DNA from: an uncultured Desulfosoma sp. | GTDB lineage: Bacteria; Desulfobacterota; Syntrophobacteria; Syntrophobacterales; DSM-9756 | Direction: 5' to 3' | DNA length: 64,000 nucleotides | Assembly (NCBI GenBank): GCA_937960435.1 | Contig: CALGPN010000009.1 | Coordinates: forward strand, 1 to 64,000 | Shown: positions 16,708 through 24,578 of the stretch, in pieces | Numbering within the stretch: position 1 is the stretch's first letter | Layout: the number at the start of each line of letters is the position of its first letter | Position numbers and translations under genes: made by a program | Notes under the pieces: generated by a model | Databases searched by the model: none | The model's input: the letters and a program-made list of their open reading frames with translations, nothing else | What the model was told of the DNA's origin: nothing

Positions 16708-16889
16708 AGAGCCTTTCCGAGAGGGCCGAACCTTTCGCTTTGTGAAAAGGATGGACGACGAACCGGCGCCGGGTCCTGCACCAACGGAGTCCGCTCCCCA
16801 AGGGGTGGGTTTGGCGCCGCCTTTGGGGGGCATGGGGGCGCCTGTGCGCCCGTGTCCCTCGGACTGCGCATCTCCCGTGGTAGGTCGAC

Positions 16890-18563
16890 ATGATGGACGA
16901 CAAGTACGGAAACCTGCGCCTCAAGCTCCTGGCTTCCATGTTGAGTTTTTCCTTGGTGCCGCTGTTTATCGTCGGCCTGAGCCTTTACACCCAGTTTGAT
17001 CGAGCCTACACGACGAGGGTGCAGGAAAATCTTCGGGCTCTTGTGGAAGACCGTCGTCACGCCCTGGATCTCTTTTTCGAGGAGCGCATTTCTCAGCTCT
17101 ATACCGTGGCCCACTCCCACAGTTTCGAACAGCTGTGCGCGCCCTCCAAGCTGCAGGAGGTTTTCGACCTCATGCAGCGCCGCTCCAAGTACTATGTGGA
17201 CCTTGGGGTCATCGACGAAAACGGGGACCACGTGGCCTATGCCGGCCCCTACGCCCTCAAAGGAGTCAACTATCGAAATGCCGAATGGTTCCAGTCCGTG
17301 ATGCTTCACGGCGTTTATGTGAGCGACGTATTTTTGGGGGTTCGGCAGTTTCCCCATTTCATCATCGCGGTACTCCGTCGTGAGGGCGAACGGTACTGGA
17401 TCCTTCGGGCCACCATCAATACCGATCTTTTTGAGTCCATGGTCAAGGCGGCTCAGGCGGGAGAGTTCGGCGACGCTTTCTTGGTCAACGAGAAGAATGT
17501 CTTGCAGACATCGTCGCGTTTCGTCGGCCGTCCCATGGAGCCGCCCGGCATTCCCGCCCTGCCCCGTTTCCAAGGCTCGCGGCTCATGACCCAAAGCATC
17601 GGCCCGCGGACGATGCTCGTGGGGGCCGTGTGGTTGCGCAGCGTGCCGTGGATGTTGGTGGTCATGGAAGACCCCCAGGAAGAGTTCCTGCCGGTGCTGC
17701 AAACGCGATCTTTGGCTCTGATCCTTTTGGCGGCCGGCGTCGGCGTCGTCGTCCTCGGAGCCGTCTTTGTCGTCAATCTCATGATCGCCCAGCTTCGTGA
17801 AACGGATCGTCAGAAGGCCCTTCTGGACGCCGACCTGATGCAGACAAGCAAAATGGCCGCTTTGGGGAGGTTGGCGGCGGGCATCGCCCACGAAATCAAC
17901 AACCCCTTGGCCGTGATTCAGGAAAAAGCCGGCTGGATTCAGGATCTTTTGGAAGAGGAAGACGTTCAGAGCAGCCAAAATTTCAAGGAATTTGAAGCCG
18001 CCGTGACCAAGATCCAGCAGCATGTGGATCGTGCCCGCAACGTCACCCATCGGCTGCTCGGCTTCGCTCGTCGCATGGAACCGGTGCAGCATCCCGTGAA
18101 CATGAACAAGCTGGTGGAAGAGACCTTGACGTTCTTGGAAAACGAGGCGCGCCATCGCAACATCGAAATCACGAGGGAACTGGGAGACAATCTTCCCGAG
18201 GTCCTGAGCGACGGCTCGCAGATTCAGCAGGTTCTCTTGAATGTGATCAACAACGCCATCGACGCTGTGGAAAAGGACGGCCGGGTCCATATCAGGACCC
18301 TCTACGATAAGGATCTCCAGCAGGTGCTGGTGGAAATCAGCGACACGGGGCCGGGGATTCCCTCAGAAATTCTCGATAAAATCTTCGACCCTTTTTTCAC
18401 GACCAAAAAATTGGGCAGCGGCACGGGACTCGGTTTGAGCATCTGCCACAGCATCGTGACCAAATTGGGGGGGCGCATCGAAGCCCGTAACGGTCCTAAG
18501 GGGGGTGCCGTCTTCGTGGTGGCCATTCCCGTGCAACACCATATGTCCGTTTCGGCAGGATGA
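16890..18563 (+). CDS. Cache-sensor membrane histidine kinase (copy A)
   Basis: The 557-residue protein has TM1 (about 11-33), a periplasmic double-Cache sensor (about 34-265) and TM2 (about 270-293). The HisKA domain carries His334 ([17 protein letters not shown]) and the HATPase domain has NVINNAIDAVEK, DTGPGIPSE and [11 protein letters not shown]. Its sensor is clearly related to that of the kinase at 32169 (VDLG-x-DE-G-x-VAYAGP ... WFQ ... VSDVFLG-R-PHFI-AV), and their kinase cores share AGWIQDLL. Cache domains bind small organic ligands outside the cytoplasm. A single-domain receiver follows at 18606. Confidence 0.93.
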   Translation: MMDDKYGNLRLKLLASMLSFSLVPLFIVGLSLYTQFDRAYTTRVQENLRALVEDRRHALDLFFEERISQLYTVAHSHSFEQLCAPSKLQEVFDLMQRRSKYYVDLGVIDENGDHVAYAGPYALKGVNYRNAEWFQSVMLHGVYVSDVFLGVRQFPHFIIAVLRREGERYWILRATINTDLFESMVKAAQAGEFGDAFLVNEKNVLQTSSRFVGRPMEPPGIPALPRFQGSRLMTQSIGPRTMLVGAVWLRSVPWMLVVMEDPQEEFLPVLQTRSLALILLAAGVGVVVLGAVFVVNLMIAQLRETDRQKALLDADLMQTSKMAALGRLAAGIAHEINNPLAVIQEKAGWIQDLLEEEDVQSSQNFKEFEAAVTKIQQHVDRARNVTHRLLGFARRMEPVQHPVNMNKLVEETLTFLENEARHRNIEITRELGDNLPEVLSDGSQIQQVLLNVINNAIDAVEKDGRVHIRTLYDKDLQQVLVEISDTGPGIPSEILDKIFDPFFTTKKLGSGTGLGLSICHSIVTKLGGRIEARNGPKGGAVFVVAIPVQHHMSVSAG

Positions 18564-18605
18564 CCCCGGCCGTGTGATGGGTGACTTTGATGGGAGGTTC
18601 TCGCA

Positions 18606-19004
18606 ATGGATCGCCCGCCGTATCGGGTGTTAGTCGTGGATGATGAGCCGGATTTTCTGGAAACTCTCGTGAGGCGTTTGGAGAGGCGCCAGGTGGAGGC
18701 TTTGGGGGTTCCGGGAGGCCGCGAGGCTCTGGAGACGCTCGCGGAGCATTCTTTTGATGTCGTGGTCTTGGACGTCAAGATGCCCGGCATGGACGGCCTG
18801 GAAGTCTTGAAAGCCATCAAGACGCGATGGCCTCTGGTGGAAGTGATTCTGCTCACGGGCCATGCGTCGGTGGAATCGGGTCTGCAGGGCATGGAGTTGG
18901 GAGCCTTCGACTATGTGATGAAACCCTGCAAGCTAGCCGATCTTTTGCCGAAGATCGAACTCGCCTACGAACGCAAATGTCTGCGGGAAAAGGCTTCCCG
19001 ATAG
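18606..19004 (+). CDS. Single-domain response regulator (receiver only)
   Basis: The product is 132 residues of receiver with no output domain. The acidic pocket is VVDDEPD, the phospho-acceptor is Asp56 (VVVLDVKMPGMDG), the Thr switch is in LLTGHAS and the Lys is in YVMKPC. It lies 42 bases after the Cache kinase, which is its likely partner. Very similar receivers lie at 29952, 33977 and 34827. It ends only 7 bases from the stop of the convergent phosphate transporter gene. Confidence 0.93.
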   Translation: MDRPPYRVLVVDDEPDFLETLVRRLERRQVEALGVPGGREALETLAEHSFDVVVLDVKMPGMDGLEVLKAIKTRWPLVEVILLTGHASVESGLQGMELGAFDYVMKPCKLADLLPKIELAYERKCLREKASR

Positions 19005-19011
19005 GCGGGAA

Positions 19012-19947
19012 TCACAAGCCCAAGGTTCTCAGGAGAGCGTGCGTGCCCATGGCGAGGACGCCGGCCCCGACGGGGGTGAGGACCCACCCCAAGGCGATTT
19101 TCGACACCGTGCGGACATTGATGGTTTTGAAATCCTTGGCGAAGCCGACGCCGATCACGGCCCCGACCACCGCTTGAGAAGAGGAGACGGGCACGTGAAG
19201 TTGGGTGAACAGGTGAAGCGTGGCGGCTTCGGCCAAAACCACCACCATGGCGGAGAAAGGATCCAAGGGGACGATGCCTTTGCCGACGGTGAGCATGACC
19301 CGACGGCTGTAGGTTAAGATGCCCGCGGCGATGCTCAAACCGCCGACCAACGCGCCCATGTCCTCACGGATCAGACCGGCATTGACGTAAACCCCCGTGA
19401 CGTTGGCCACACTGTTGGCGCCTAACCCATAGGCGGCATAACATCCCGTCAGCACCACGCTCACGAGAAAAAAACGGTTTCTAGCGGAAAAGGACCGGAT
19501 TCGTTCCACGGCTAGGCGCAATGGGCCTCGATGCAGCACCGCACTTAACACCAGAGCGGTCACGGGGGTGAACGCCCAGCAGACGAGGATCTTGGTCAGT
19601 TGGCTGAAATTGGGCGTGGAGTCCCAAAAAGACCAGCCGATGATGGCGCCCACGAGCGCTTGGGAGGTGGAGGCCGGCACCCCGGCACGGGTCAGGCCCG
19701 TCATGGCCACGGCGGTGGTCACCGTCAGCACAAAGGCGGCATCGGCGTGGAAAGCGGCCAATTTGGCGTAGGTGGCCATGCATTTGGTGCCCTCCACGAC
19801 GGCTCCCAACACCACATACACCGCGGTCAACCAGACGGCCTGGGTGAAACGTACAAGGCCGCTGGCCACGGCCGTTCCGAAAATGTTGGCGGAATGGTTG
19901 GCCCCGAGACTCCATCCCAAAAAAAGGCCGCCCGCAACCCGCCACAT
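19012..19947 (-). CDS. PiT-family inorganic phosphate (or related anion) transporter
   Basis: The 311-residue inner-membrane protein has about eight hydrophobic segments in two inverted halves. The family repeats appear as LGANHSANIFGTAVASG (residues 14-30) and LGANSVANVTGVYVNAG in the second half; the typical GAND aspartates are His18 and Ser. Paired PASTSQALVGAIIG and PVSSSQAVVGAVIG motifs confirm the family. Members carry phosphate with protons or sodium; some related ones carry sulfate. The altered GAND makes the substrate uncertain. It is last in a minus-strand unit after a CBS protein and a DUF47/PhoU-like protein, the usual PiT partner. Confidence 0.88.
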   Translation of the reverse strand: MWRVAGGLFLGWSLGANHSANIFGTAVASGLVRFTQAVWLTAVYVVLGAVVEGTKCMATYAKLAAFHADAAFVLTVTTAVAMTGLTRAGVPASTSQALVGAIIGWSFWDSTPNFSQLTKILVCWAFTPVTALVLSAVLHRGPLRLAVERIRSFSARNRFFLVSVVLTGCYAAYGLGANSVANVTGVYVNAGLIREDMGALVGGLSIAAGILTYSRRVMLTVGKGIVPLDPFSAMVVVLAEAATLHLFTQLHVPVSSSQAVVGAVIGVGFAKDFKTINVRTVSKIALGWVLTPVGAGVLAMGTHALLRTLGL

Positions 19948-19977
19948 GGTTTCCGCCCACCGCCTTCTCGAAGGGTC

Positions 19978-20604
19978 CTAGCGAAAGCTCACGGTGAGGA
20001 CATAGAGGGCATCGCTGGCGTCTTCGATGAGGTCGCTGAAGGTGGTGAGATTATGGAGAAAGTCCGAGTAAAACTTGCCTTGCCAGAAGTCGGCGACGGG
20101 AACCTCGTGGATTTTTTGCTCGATGTCCCCTTTCAGATCGTCCACCCGTTTTTCCAGAATACGGATGGCCAAGACCTGCTCCCGAATGTCTTCGCCCCGA
20201 ACGGCCAATTCAAAGGCCAGGATGAGGATCTCGCACATTTGGCGGTTGAAGGAGGCGATGCGTCGGCATTCGTCGGCGATGGATGGGTGGAGGGGGATCA
20301 AGTTGAAATATCGGGCCGAGTCCTCCACGGTGTCGAAGGCCTCGTCCACCAGCTCCACGAAGCGGCAGAGATTCGGGCGAAGATAGGGCAGAAAAGCCCC
20401 TTCGAAGATGATGGAAAGAACACGGCGTCGGGCCGCGTCGCCGTCCCGTTCCAGATCGAAAATTTTTTCCACAAGATCTTTTGAGCCGGAGGAGAGCAGT
20501 TCGCTCAGGGCCTGGCCGGCTGCGCACAGCAGGTCCAGGTGCTCGTGCATGGCCGTCAGGGCGGCCTCTTCCTTACGGTCGCCGCGCATGAACTTCTTAA
20601 GCAT
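19978..20604 (-). CDS. DUF47/PhoU-like PiT accessory protein
   Basis: The 208-residue helical protein begins MLKKFMRGDRKEEAAL. It belongs to the TIGR00153/DUF47 group related to PhoU, with two three-helix bundles; acidic stretches such as FDLERDGDAARR and VELVDEAFDTVEDSARYF match the metal-binding helices of that fold. It commonly controls the adjacent PiT transporter. The ATG at 20604 overlaps the end of the CBS gene by 8 bases, so translation is probably coupled. The frame is open further upstream, but that part is only a shadow of the CBS gene. The transporter starts 30 bases downstream. Confidence 0.9.
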   Translation of the reverse strand: MLKKFMRGDRKEEAALTAMHEHLDLLCAAGQALSELLSSGSKDLVEKIFDLERDGDAARRRVLSIIFEGAFLPYLRPNLCRFVELVDEAFDTVEDSARYFNLIPLHPSIADECRRIASFNRQMCEILILAFELAVRGEDIREQVLAIRILEKRVDDLKGDIEQKIHEVPVADFWQGKFYSDFLHNLTTFSDLIEDASDALYVLTVSFR

Positions 20605-20998
20605 GGCGATTCCTGGCTCTGTCCACGAGGGCCGCCTGCAAGATATCCATGAGGGCCACCACACCGACCACGGTGCCGCCGTCACAGACGAACACGCGGG
20701 CCACATTGGACTGTTCCATGAGATTGGCCACACGCTCCACGGTTTCGTCCTTGGAAACACATCGAAGGGGCCGACAGGCGATGTCCCCGACGCGGACCTT
20801 CATGGGATGGAGTCCTTTGGCCAGGACCTTGAAGACCACATCCCGCGCCGTGACCACACCGTCCGATTCGGCGGGGTGAGAGGACCGCACGAGAAGCGAT
20901 CGGATCCGCTTGTCCACCATTTTTTCGATGGCTTCGTAAACCGAGGCGTCTGAAGGGATGGATTCCAACTTTCGGGTCATGATCTCTTCGAGCTTCAT
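20597..20998 (-). CDS. CBS-pair protein
   Basis: The 133-residue protein consists of two CBS motifs: KLEEIMTRKLESIPSDASVYEAIEKMVDKRIRSLLVR (residues 2-40), then VTARDVVFKVLAKGL, and VGDIACRPLRCVSKDETVERVANLMEQSNVARVFVC (70-108). It probably binds adenine nucleotides and modulates the DUF47-PiT pair encoded directly downstream. The ATG at 20998 is preceded by AAAGGAACC. It also closes the long minus-strand gene series that starts at 23971. Confidence 0.9.
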   Translation of the reverse strand: MKLEEIMTRKLESIPSDASVYEAIEKMVDKRIRSLLVRSSHPAESDGVVTARDVVFKVLAKGLHPMKVRVGDIACRPLRCVSKDETVERVANLMEQSNVARVFVCDGGTVVGVVALMDILQAALVDRARNRHA

Positions 20999-21042
20999 GG
21001 GTAGGTTCCTTTACCGTGTCCGGTTCAGCCCCAGCCGATCTC

Positions 21043-21819
21043 TTAAAATCGGGCGACGTAGACGATGGGAGGCATTCGATCGGCTTCTTCGAGCCGCGCT
21101 TGGGCGTCGTTCAGGCTCACGGTTTCCACCTGGGCCACACCCAGAACCCGGCCGTCTTCGGCCACAACCCTCACGGAATCTCCCGGGGACAGACCGTCGG
21201 CGCTGCCTAGGCCGAAGAAGAGGGTGGTCGTCGATCCCTTGCGAAGAGCCCGATAGACAGGCGCCATGCCTTGACGGCGCAAAGCTTCGTCCAGTTTGTC
21301 GCTGGCTTTATAGGACAGGTAGAGGCAGAATACAAGAAAAGGGAGAGAGGCCGCGGCGCCGATCCACGGGCTGACGCCCAGAAGGCGCAAAACGAAAGAT
21401 CTTTCCGAGGCCTGGAAAGCCTGGCGATCGGCCAGGAGGCGAACCGTGTACAGGGGATTCTGGGCGGCGTCCTCGGGCTTTTCCCCGTGCAGGAACACGC
21501 GCAGCGTGTACGTCCCCTCCGGCGCAGTGGGTTCCACGGCCAGCTCCGCGCGCCATAGCCTCCCCTTGGCTTCCAGGAAGGTCAGGCTCAGGCCGGGGGC
21601 CGTGGTTTCATAGGTGAGCCATCGCAGTTCCGGGATGGCCGCTTCGGTTTTCCCGGCCACGGGGGTTTTCATGCCGGGATACAGGCGGATTTCGGTCTTC
21701 GGGGTGCGCACGACGGCAGCCAAACCGTCAAGGAGACACGCCGCCAAGATCAACCCCGCAAGAATCCCAAAGCGTTGGACCCATGAAATGTGCGACGCAC
21801 CGATGGTGCCCATGATCAC
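21043..21819 (-). CDS. Membrane-anchored protein with periplasmic beta domain, function unknown
   Basis: The protein has about 258 residues. One hydrophobic segment lies near the N-terminus (WVQRFGILAGLILAACLLDGLAAVV) and a second near residues 160-180 (GVSPWIGAAASLPFLVFCLYLSY). The part between looks like an Ig/beta-sandwich domain (LRWLTYETTAPGLSLTFLEAKGRLWRAELAVEPTAPEGTYTLRVFLHG). The C-terminal cytoplasmic part (LGSADGLSPGDSVRVVAEDGRVLGVAQVETVS) looks like a small SH3/OB-type barrel. The GTG at 21819 makes a GTGA overlap with the previous stop; an ATG at 21813 is the alternative. I do not recognise the family. Confidence 0.75.
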   Translation of the reverse strand: MIMGTIGASHISWVQRFGILAGLILAACLLDGLAAVVRTPKTEIRLYPGMKTPVAGKTEAAIPELRWLTYETTAPGLSLTFLEAKGRLWRAELAVEPTAPEGTYTLRVFLHGEKPEDAAQNPLYTVRLLADRQAFQASERSFVLRLLGVSPWIGAAASLPFLVFCLYLSYKASDKLDEALRRQGMAPVYRALRKGSTTTLFFGLGSADGLSPGDSVRVVAEDGRVLGVAQVETVSLNDAQARLEEADRMPPIVYVARF

Positions 21820-22031
21820 CGCCCCGTCTCGGAAGCCGCGCTCACTCGATGGATGCGGCGAAGAAGGAACCAGGCCGTCCCCACCGTGGCGGCGGCCATG
21901 GGAAGATAGGTCTTGAGAAATACGGCCGCCATGGCGTTGCCGTGGGGCGCGCTCCAGTACATGCACAGGGTCAGTTCCGCGAGAAGAAGCAGGTCCATGC
22001 CGAGAACGACCAACCGCCTTTGAGTGTTCAT
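21816..22031 (-). CDS. Small two-TM membrane protein
   Basis: The 71-residue product has two hydrophobic helices (VVLGMDLLLLAELTLCMYW and AVFLKTYLPMAAATVGTAWFLL) and a basic C-terminal tail (RRIHRVSAASETGR). GGGAGAG precedes the ATG by a few bases, and its stop overlaps the start of the next gene (GTGA), so it is translated as part of the unit. I do not recognise the family. It is probably an accessory of the membrane protein encoded just downstream. Confidence 0.75.
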   Translation of the reverse strand: MNTQRRLVVLGMDLLLLAELTLCMYWSAPHGNAMAAVFLKTYLPMAAATVGTAWFLLRRIHRVSAASETGR

Positions 22032-22079
22032 CGTGCTCTCCCGCTAGGTTTCCTTCGCCCATCCTGAAGGTCTTTTGCG

Positions 22080-22142
22080 CCAGAGCCGCCGGCCTCCCTG
22101 CAGGAGCGCTCGGTGTCGGCTCCTGCAGGGAGAGGGCTCTGG
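22080..22142. repeat. Large nested hairpin between genes
   Basis: An inner stem of 14 perfect pairs (CTCCCTGCAGGAGC at 22094-22107 with GCTCCTGCAGGGAG at 22119-22132, 11-nt loop) is enclosed by an outer 8-bp stem (CCAGAGCC 22080-22087 with GGCTCTGG 22135-22142). No T run follows on the minus strand. It may be a processing or mRNA-stability element, or a REP-type repeat. Confidence 0.7.
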
Positions 22143-22152
22143 GTGCCTCAGC

Positions 22153-22491
22153 CTATTTTTTCCGCAGGTCTTGTTTGGACACGTTCATGATGCGCACGGC
22201 GATGCGTTCCGTGCCCTGCGTTTTGAAGGCGATCCTTACCACGTCCCCGGGTTGGGGTTTGATGCCGACGAGGGTTTGCTTTTCAATCTTATAGTCGGCC
22301 GTCACCCCTGTGGGGCGGCCGTAAGGGTGATCCGCACTTTTGTGGGTGTCGAATTCCTCGATGGTCAAGATGTTCGTCGCCGTGTCCATGGAAAGGACTT
22401 TTCCTTGAGCCACGTCGGCGGCGAGCGCCGTCGCGGTCATGAAGAAGGCGGCCGTCAAGGCCAAGAAGAAACCGAGAAGCGAGCGTTTCAT
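22153..22491 (-). CDS. Small secreted (periplasmic) protein, function unknown
   Basis: The 112-residue precursor has a clear signal peptide (MKRSLLGFFLALTAAFFMTATALAA, cleavage after ALA) and a mature part of about 88 residues that looks like a small beta barrel (VAQGKVLSMDTATNILTIEEFDTHKSA ... GDVVRIAFKTQGTERIAVRIMNV). The ATG at 22491 is preceded by GGAGG; the frame upstream is a chance extension. It sits between the TauE permease gene and two small membrane-protein genes. It may bind or present the permease substrate outside the membrane, which is inference. Confidence 0.8.
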   Translation of the reverse strand: MKRSLLGFFLALTAAFFMTATALAADVAQGKVLSMDTATNILTIEEFDTHKSADHPYGRPTGVTADYKIEKQTLVGIKPQPGDVVRIAFKTQGTERIAVRIMNVSKQDLRKK

Positions 22492-22573
22492 AAGGACCTC
22501 CGTTCTGCCTTGTTTGTTTCTTGGGGAATGTGCCCCGGATTGTGCGTTTCCTTTAGCTTTCGGGGAGAACCGA

Positions 22574-22597
22574 CGGCCGCCCTGTTCAGGGCGGCCG
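22574..22597. repeat. Perfect 10-bp stem hairpin after the TauE gene
   Basis: CGGCCGCCCT (22574-22583) pairs with AGGGCGGCCG (22588-22597) across a GTTC loop, 16 bases after the TauE stop on the minus strand. It has no T run. It could partially terminate transcription or protect the upstream part of the transcript, giving different amounts of the permease and the genes after it. Confidence 0.65.
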
Positions 22598-22612
22598 AAA
22601 GGGTCTGCATCA

Positions 22613-23647
22613 TTAGATGCGCGATGCCGCTTGCTGAGCCTTCTTGTCGCGAAGTTCCTGGGCCGCACCCCGGAGCATGATCACACAGATATAAAGAGAG
22701 ATGATGCTGATGGCTCCCAGGACAACCACAGCCGCCGAGTTGCTGAAGCCGTATTGTTTGAGGATGATGGAGACCATGCATGCCAGCACGGCACAGCCGA
22801 AAAGGATGCGGATGCCGTAGCCCTTGGCGTACTTGGTGGCCACGGTACCGATTTGGGCCCCGATGGCGGCTCCCGTGAGCATGACGAACACGGCGACCAG
22901 TTCAATGCGCCCCTTCATGCTGTACGTGAAGGCCCCATACAAACCGGAAATCATCACCTCGAAGAGGTCGGTGCCGACGGCGATGTGGGTGGGGCAGCCG
23001 ATGAGATACACGAGTGCCGGCATGCGCAGCAACCCGCCGCCGATCCCCAAGAACCCGGCCAAAACACCCGTGGCAAAGCTCACCATGATGGGCAACCACG
23101 CGGAGCAGGTGAATCCGGCCGCTTTGAAGTGCATCATGGGAGGAATGCGGATCTTGTGCAGGGTCTTATACCAGGTGATGCCTTCGGTGCCTTTTTCCCC
23201 CTCCACAATACCGGCCCTTTTCTTCTGTTCGGCTTTGTAGAAGTCATAGAAGACCATGGTCGCGATGAGCGCCAGGAAAACCACGTAAACCCAGCGGACG
23301 ACCCCGCCCACGATCCCTAGACGTTCAAGATACATGATGAGTTGGGCGCCGCACTCGATGCCGATCATGGTGCCGATAATCATGACGAAACCGAGCTTGT
23401 AGTCCACATTGCCGAACTTGGAGTGGCGCATGGTGGACACCATGGATTTCCCGGCGATGTGAGCGATGTCGGTTCCTATGGCGAAAGCCATGGGAAATCC
23501 CAGGATGTTCAGACCCGGAGTCACCATCCAGGCTCCGCCCATGCCGAAGAAGCCGCCGATGACCCCGACGGAAAACCCGATGAGGACCAAACCGGGCCAG
23601 AGAATATCCATTCCCGCAATAGGCATATAAATATACAACCAATCCAT
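22613..23647 (-). CDS. TauE/SafE (sulfite exporter) family permease, copy A
   Basis: The protein has about 344 residues and about nine hydrophobic segments. The two inverted-repeat signatures are GVIGGFFGMGGAWMVTPGLNILG near the N-terminus and GVLAGFLGIGGGLLRMPALVYLIG in the second half, each followed by IGTDIAHI or VGTDLFEV. Family members move sulfite, sulfoacetate and other small organic anions, usually outward. The ATG at 23647 is preferred because GGAGG lies 6 nt upstream; the ATG at 23653 abuts the ribosome-binding site. It is second in a minus-strand unit that begins with a small membrane protein at 23971. Confidence 0.92.
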   Translation of the reverse strand: MDWLYIYMPIAGMDILWPGLVLIGFSVGVIGGFFGMGGAWMVTPGLNILGFPMAFAIGTDIAHIAGKSMVSTMRHSKFGNVDYKLGFVMIIGTMIGIECGAQLIMYLERLGIVGGVVRWVYVVFLALIATMVFYDFYKAEQKKRAGIVEGEKGTEGITWYKTLHKIRIPPMMHFKAAGFTCSAWLPIMVSFATGVLAGFLGIGGGLLRMPALVYLIGCPTHIAVGTDLFEVMISGLYGAFTYSMKGRIELVAVFVMLTGAAIGAQIGTVATKYAKGYGIRILFGCAVLACMVSIILKQYGFSNSAAVVVLGAISIISLYICVIMLRGAAQELRDKKAQQAASRI

Positions 23648-23668
23648 GGTCATCCTCCTTACCGTGTA

Positions 23669-23971
23669 TTAGTGCTCGACGAGTTTCCGACTCTTGAGAT
23701 CCAAACCCGTGCGGGCCATGATGAAATCCATGAGGAAGCCCAAAAACGCTCCGTACACGGCCGTTAGAACCACGGCCCAGACCGCGAAAAGGAGCGTGTT
23801 CGTGTTATAGAGGTCGGCGATGTATTTGACAAACGCGTTATTGATGACCCGCGTGTCCGCCACGATAATCAGCTGATCGACCTTTTCCCCGCCGCCAGCC
23901 CACACCAGAGACGGCACGGCCGTCACGAGCGCTACGGCTCCTAGGACAATTTTCTTAGCGAAATGCATCAT
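23669..23971 (-). CDS. Small membrane protein with signal peptide, TauE partner
   Basis: The 100-residue protein has a signal-like N-terminus (MMHFAKKIVLGAVALVTAVPSLVWA), a short periplasmic loop (GGGEKVDQLIIVADTRVINNAFVKYIADLYNTN) and one strong membrane helix (TLLFAVWAVVLTAVYGAFLGFLMDFIM), with a basic end. A GGAGGAGG lies before the ATG. It is the first gene of the minus-strand unit, 21 bases ahead of the TauE gene. The second TauE copy at 35274 also has a small membrane protein next to it (36631), although the two are not obviously similar. Function unknown. Confidence 0.8.
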   Translation of the reverse strand: MMHFAKKIVLGAVALVTAVPSLVWAGGGEKVDQLIIVADTRVINNAFVKYIADLYNTNTLLFAVWAVVLTAVYGAFLGFLMDFIMARTGLDLKSRKLVEH

Positions 23972-24254
23972 GGCGAAAACCTCCTCCGATGAATGCCCAT
24001 TAAGAGTGACTCAGACCTGCTGCTTGCCTCATCGTCTCCACAACGAAATTTTTCTTCCCTCCTTTCCATCTAAGCGATTTCATCTCCGACTGTCTCGTTT
24101 GCACCGTGCTTTTGCCGTCACGAACCGGCTTCACCGCTTGGAAACTGTTGCATCGCATCGCCGGGTGGAGGGATCAAAAGGCGTGCCTGCCCTATCGGGA
24201 AGGAGTGCGTGATCTCAATGAAACCAGCTCTGGAGGCTGGGAAAATTTTTTGAA

Positions 24255-24304
24255 GCGCACAAATCGCGCACTTTGGTGCGCGATCTCCCGCTCGGATCGC
24301 GCAC
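24255..24304. promoter_or_regulatory. GCGCAC palindrome cluster, candidate activator-binding sites
   Basis: A perfect palindrome has arms ATCGCGCAC (24263-24271) and GTGCGCGAT (24276-24284) around TTTG. A third full half-site ATCGCGCAC lies at 24296-24304, and a shorter GCGCAC lies at 24255-24260. The same-strand GCGCAC cores start at 24255, 24266 and 24299, that is 11 and 33 bp apart. The cluster lies between the two divergent units and about 220-270 bp upstream of the predicted sigma-54 start. Confidence 0.65.
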
Positions 24305-24499
24305 GATGGGCAACGTATCGTTGGGTATGACACAACTTATTGAAATCAAACACATAAAATTTAGGAACACGCATCGGTGTCAGAGACTTTAACACTCACG
24401 GGAGGCGATCTCTGAAAGTTGTCCGACGGCGGCTTTGCGTCTTCGGGAAAAAGCTTATGATTCCAGTATCGTGTCATTCCATTGGGGGTGTGCCGTTCT

Positions 24500-24515
24500 T
24501 GGCATGGAAGGTGCT
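24500..24515 (+). promoter_or_regulatory. Putative sigma-54 promoter of the activator/PpsA-like operon
   Basis: TTGGCATGGAAGGTGCT has GG at 24501-24502 and GC at 24513-24514, with exactly 10 bases between. The -24 half TGGCATG is one base from consensus; the -12 half is GTGC. The predicted start near 24526 would give a leader of about 53 nt before the ATG at 24579. Confidence 0.55.
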
Positions 24516-24578
24516 CGTGAAGAAGGCTGTGGGCGAAACGGGCGGTCCCACAGACCATGGCATGGGGAGAAGCCGTCG

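Larger units (their letters stand above)
23972..24578. other. Divergent regulatory region of 607 bases
   Basis: This long gap separates the TauE unit (minus) from the membrane activator gene (plus). It contains a GCGCAC site cluster (24255-24304) and a sigma-54 promoter (24500-24515), both described separately. The frame of the activator is open upstream to 24435 (a TTG) without a ribosome-binding site. No promoter could be recognised for the minus-strand unit. The stretch 24305-24380 is AT-rich. Confidence 0.6.
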
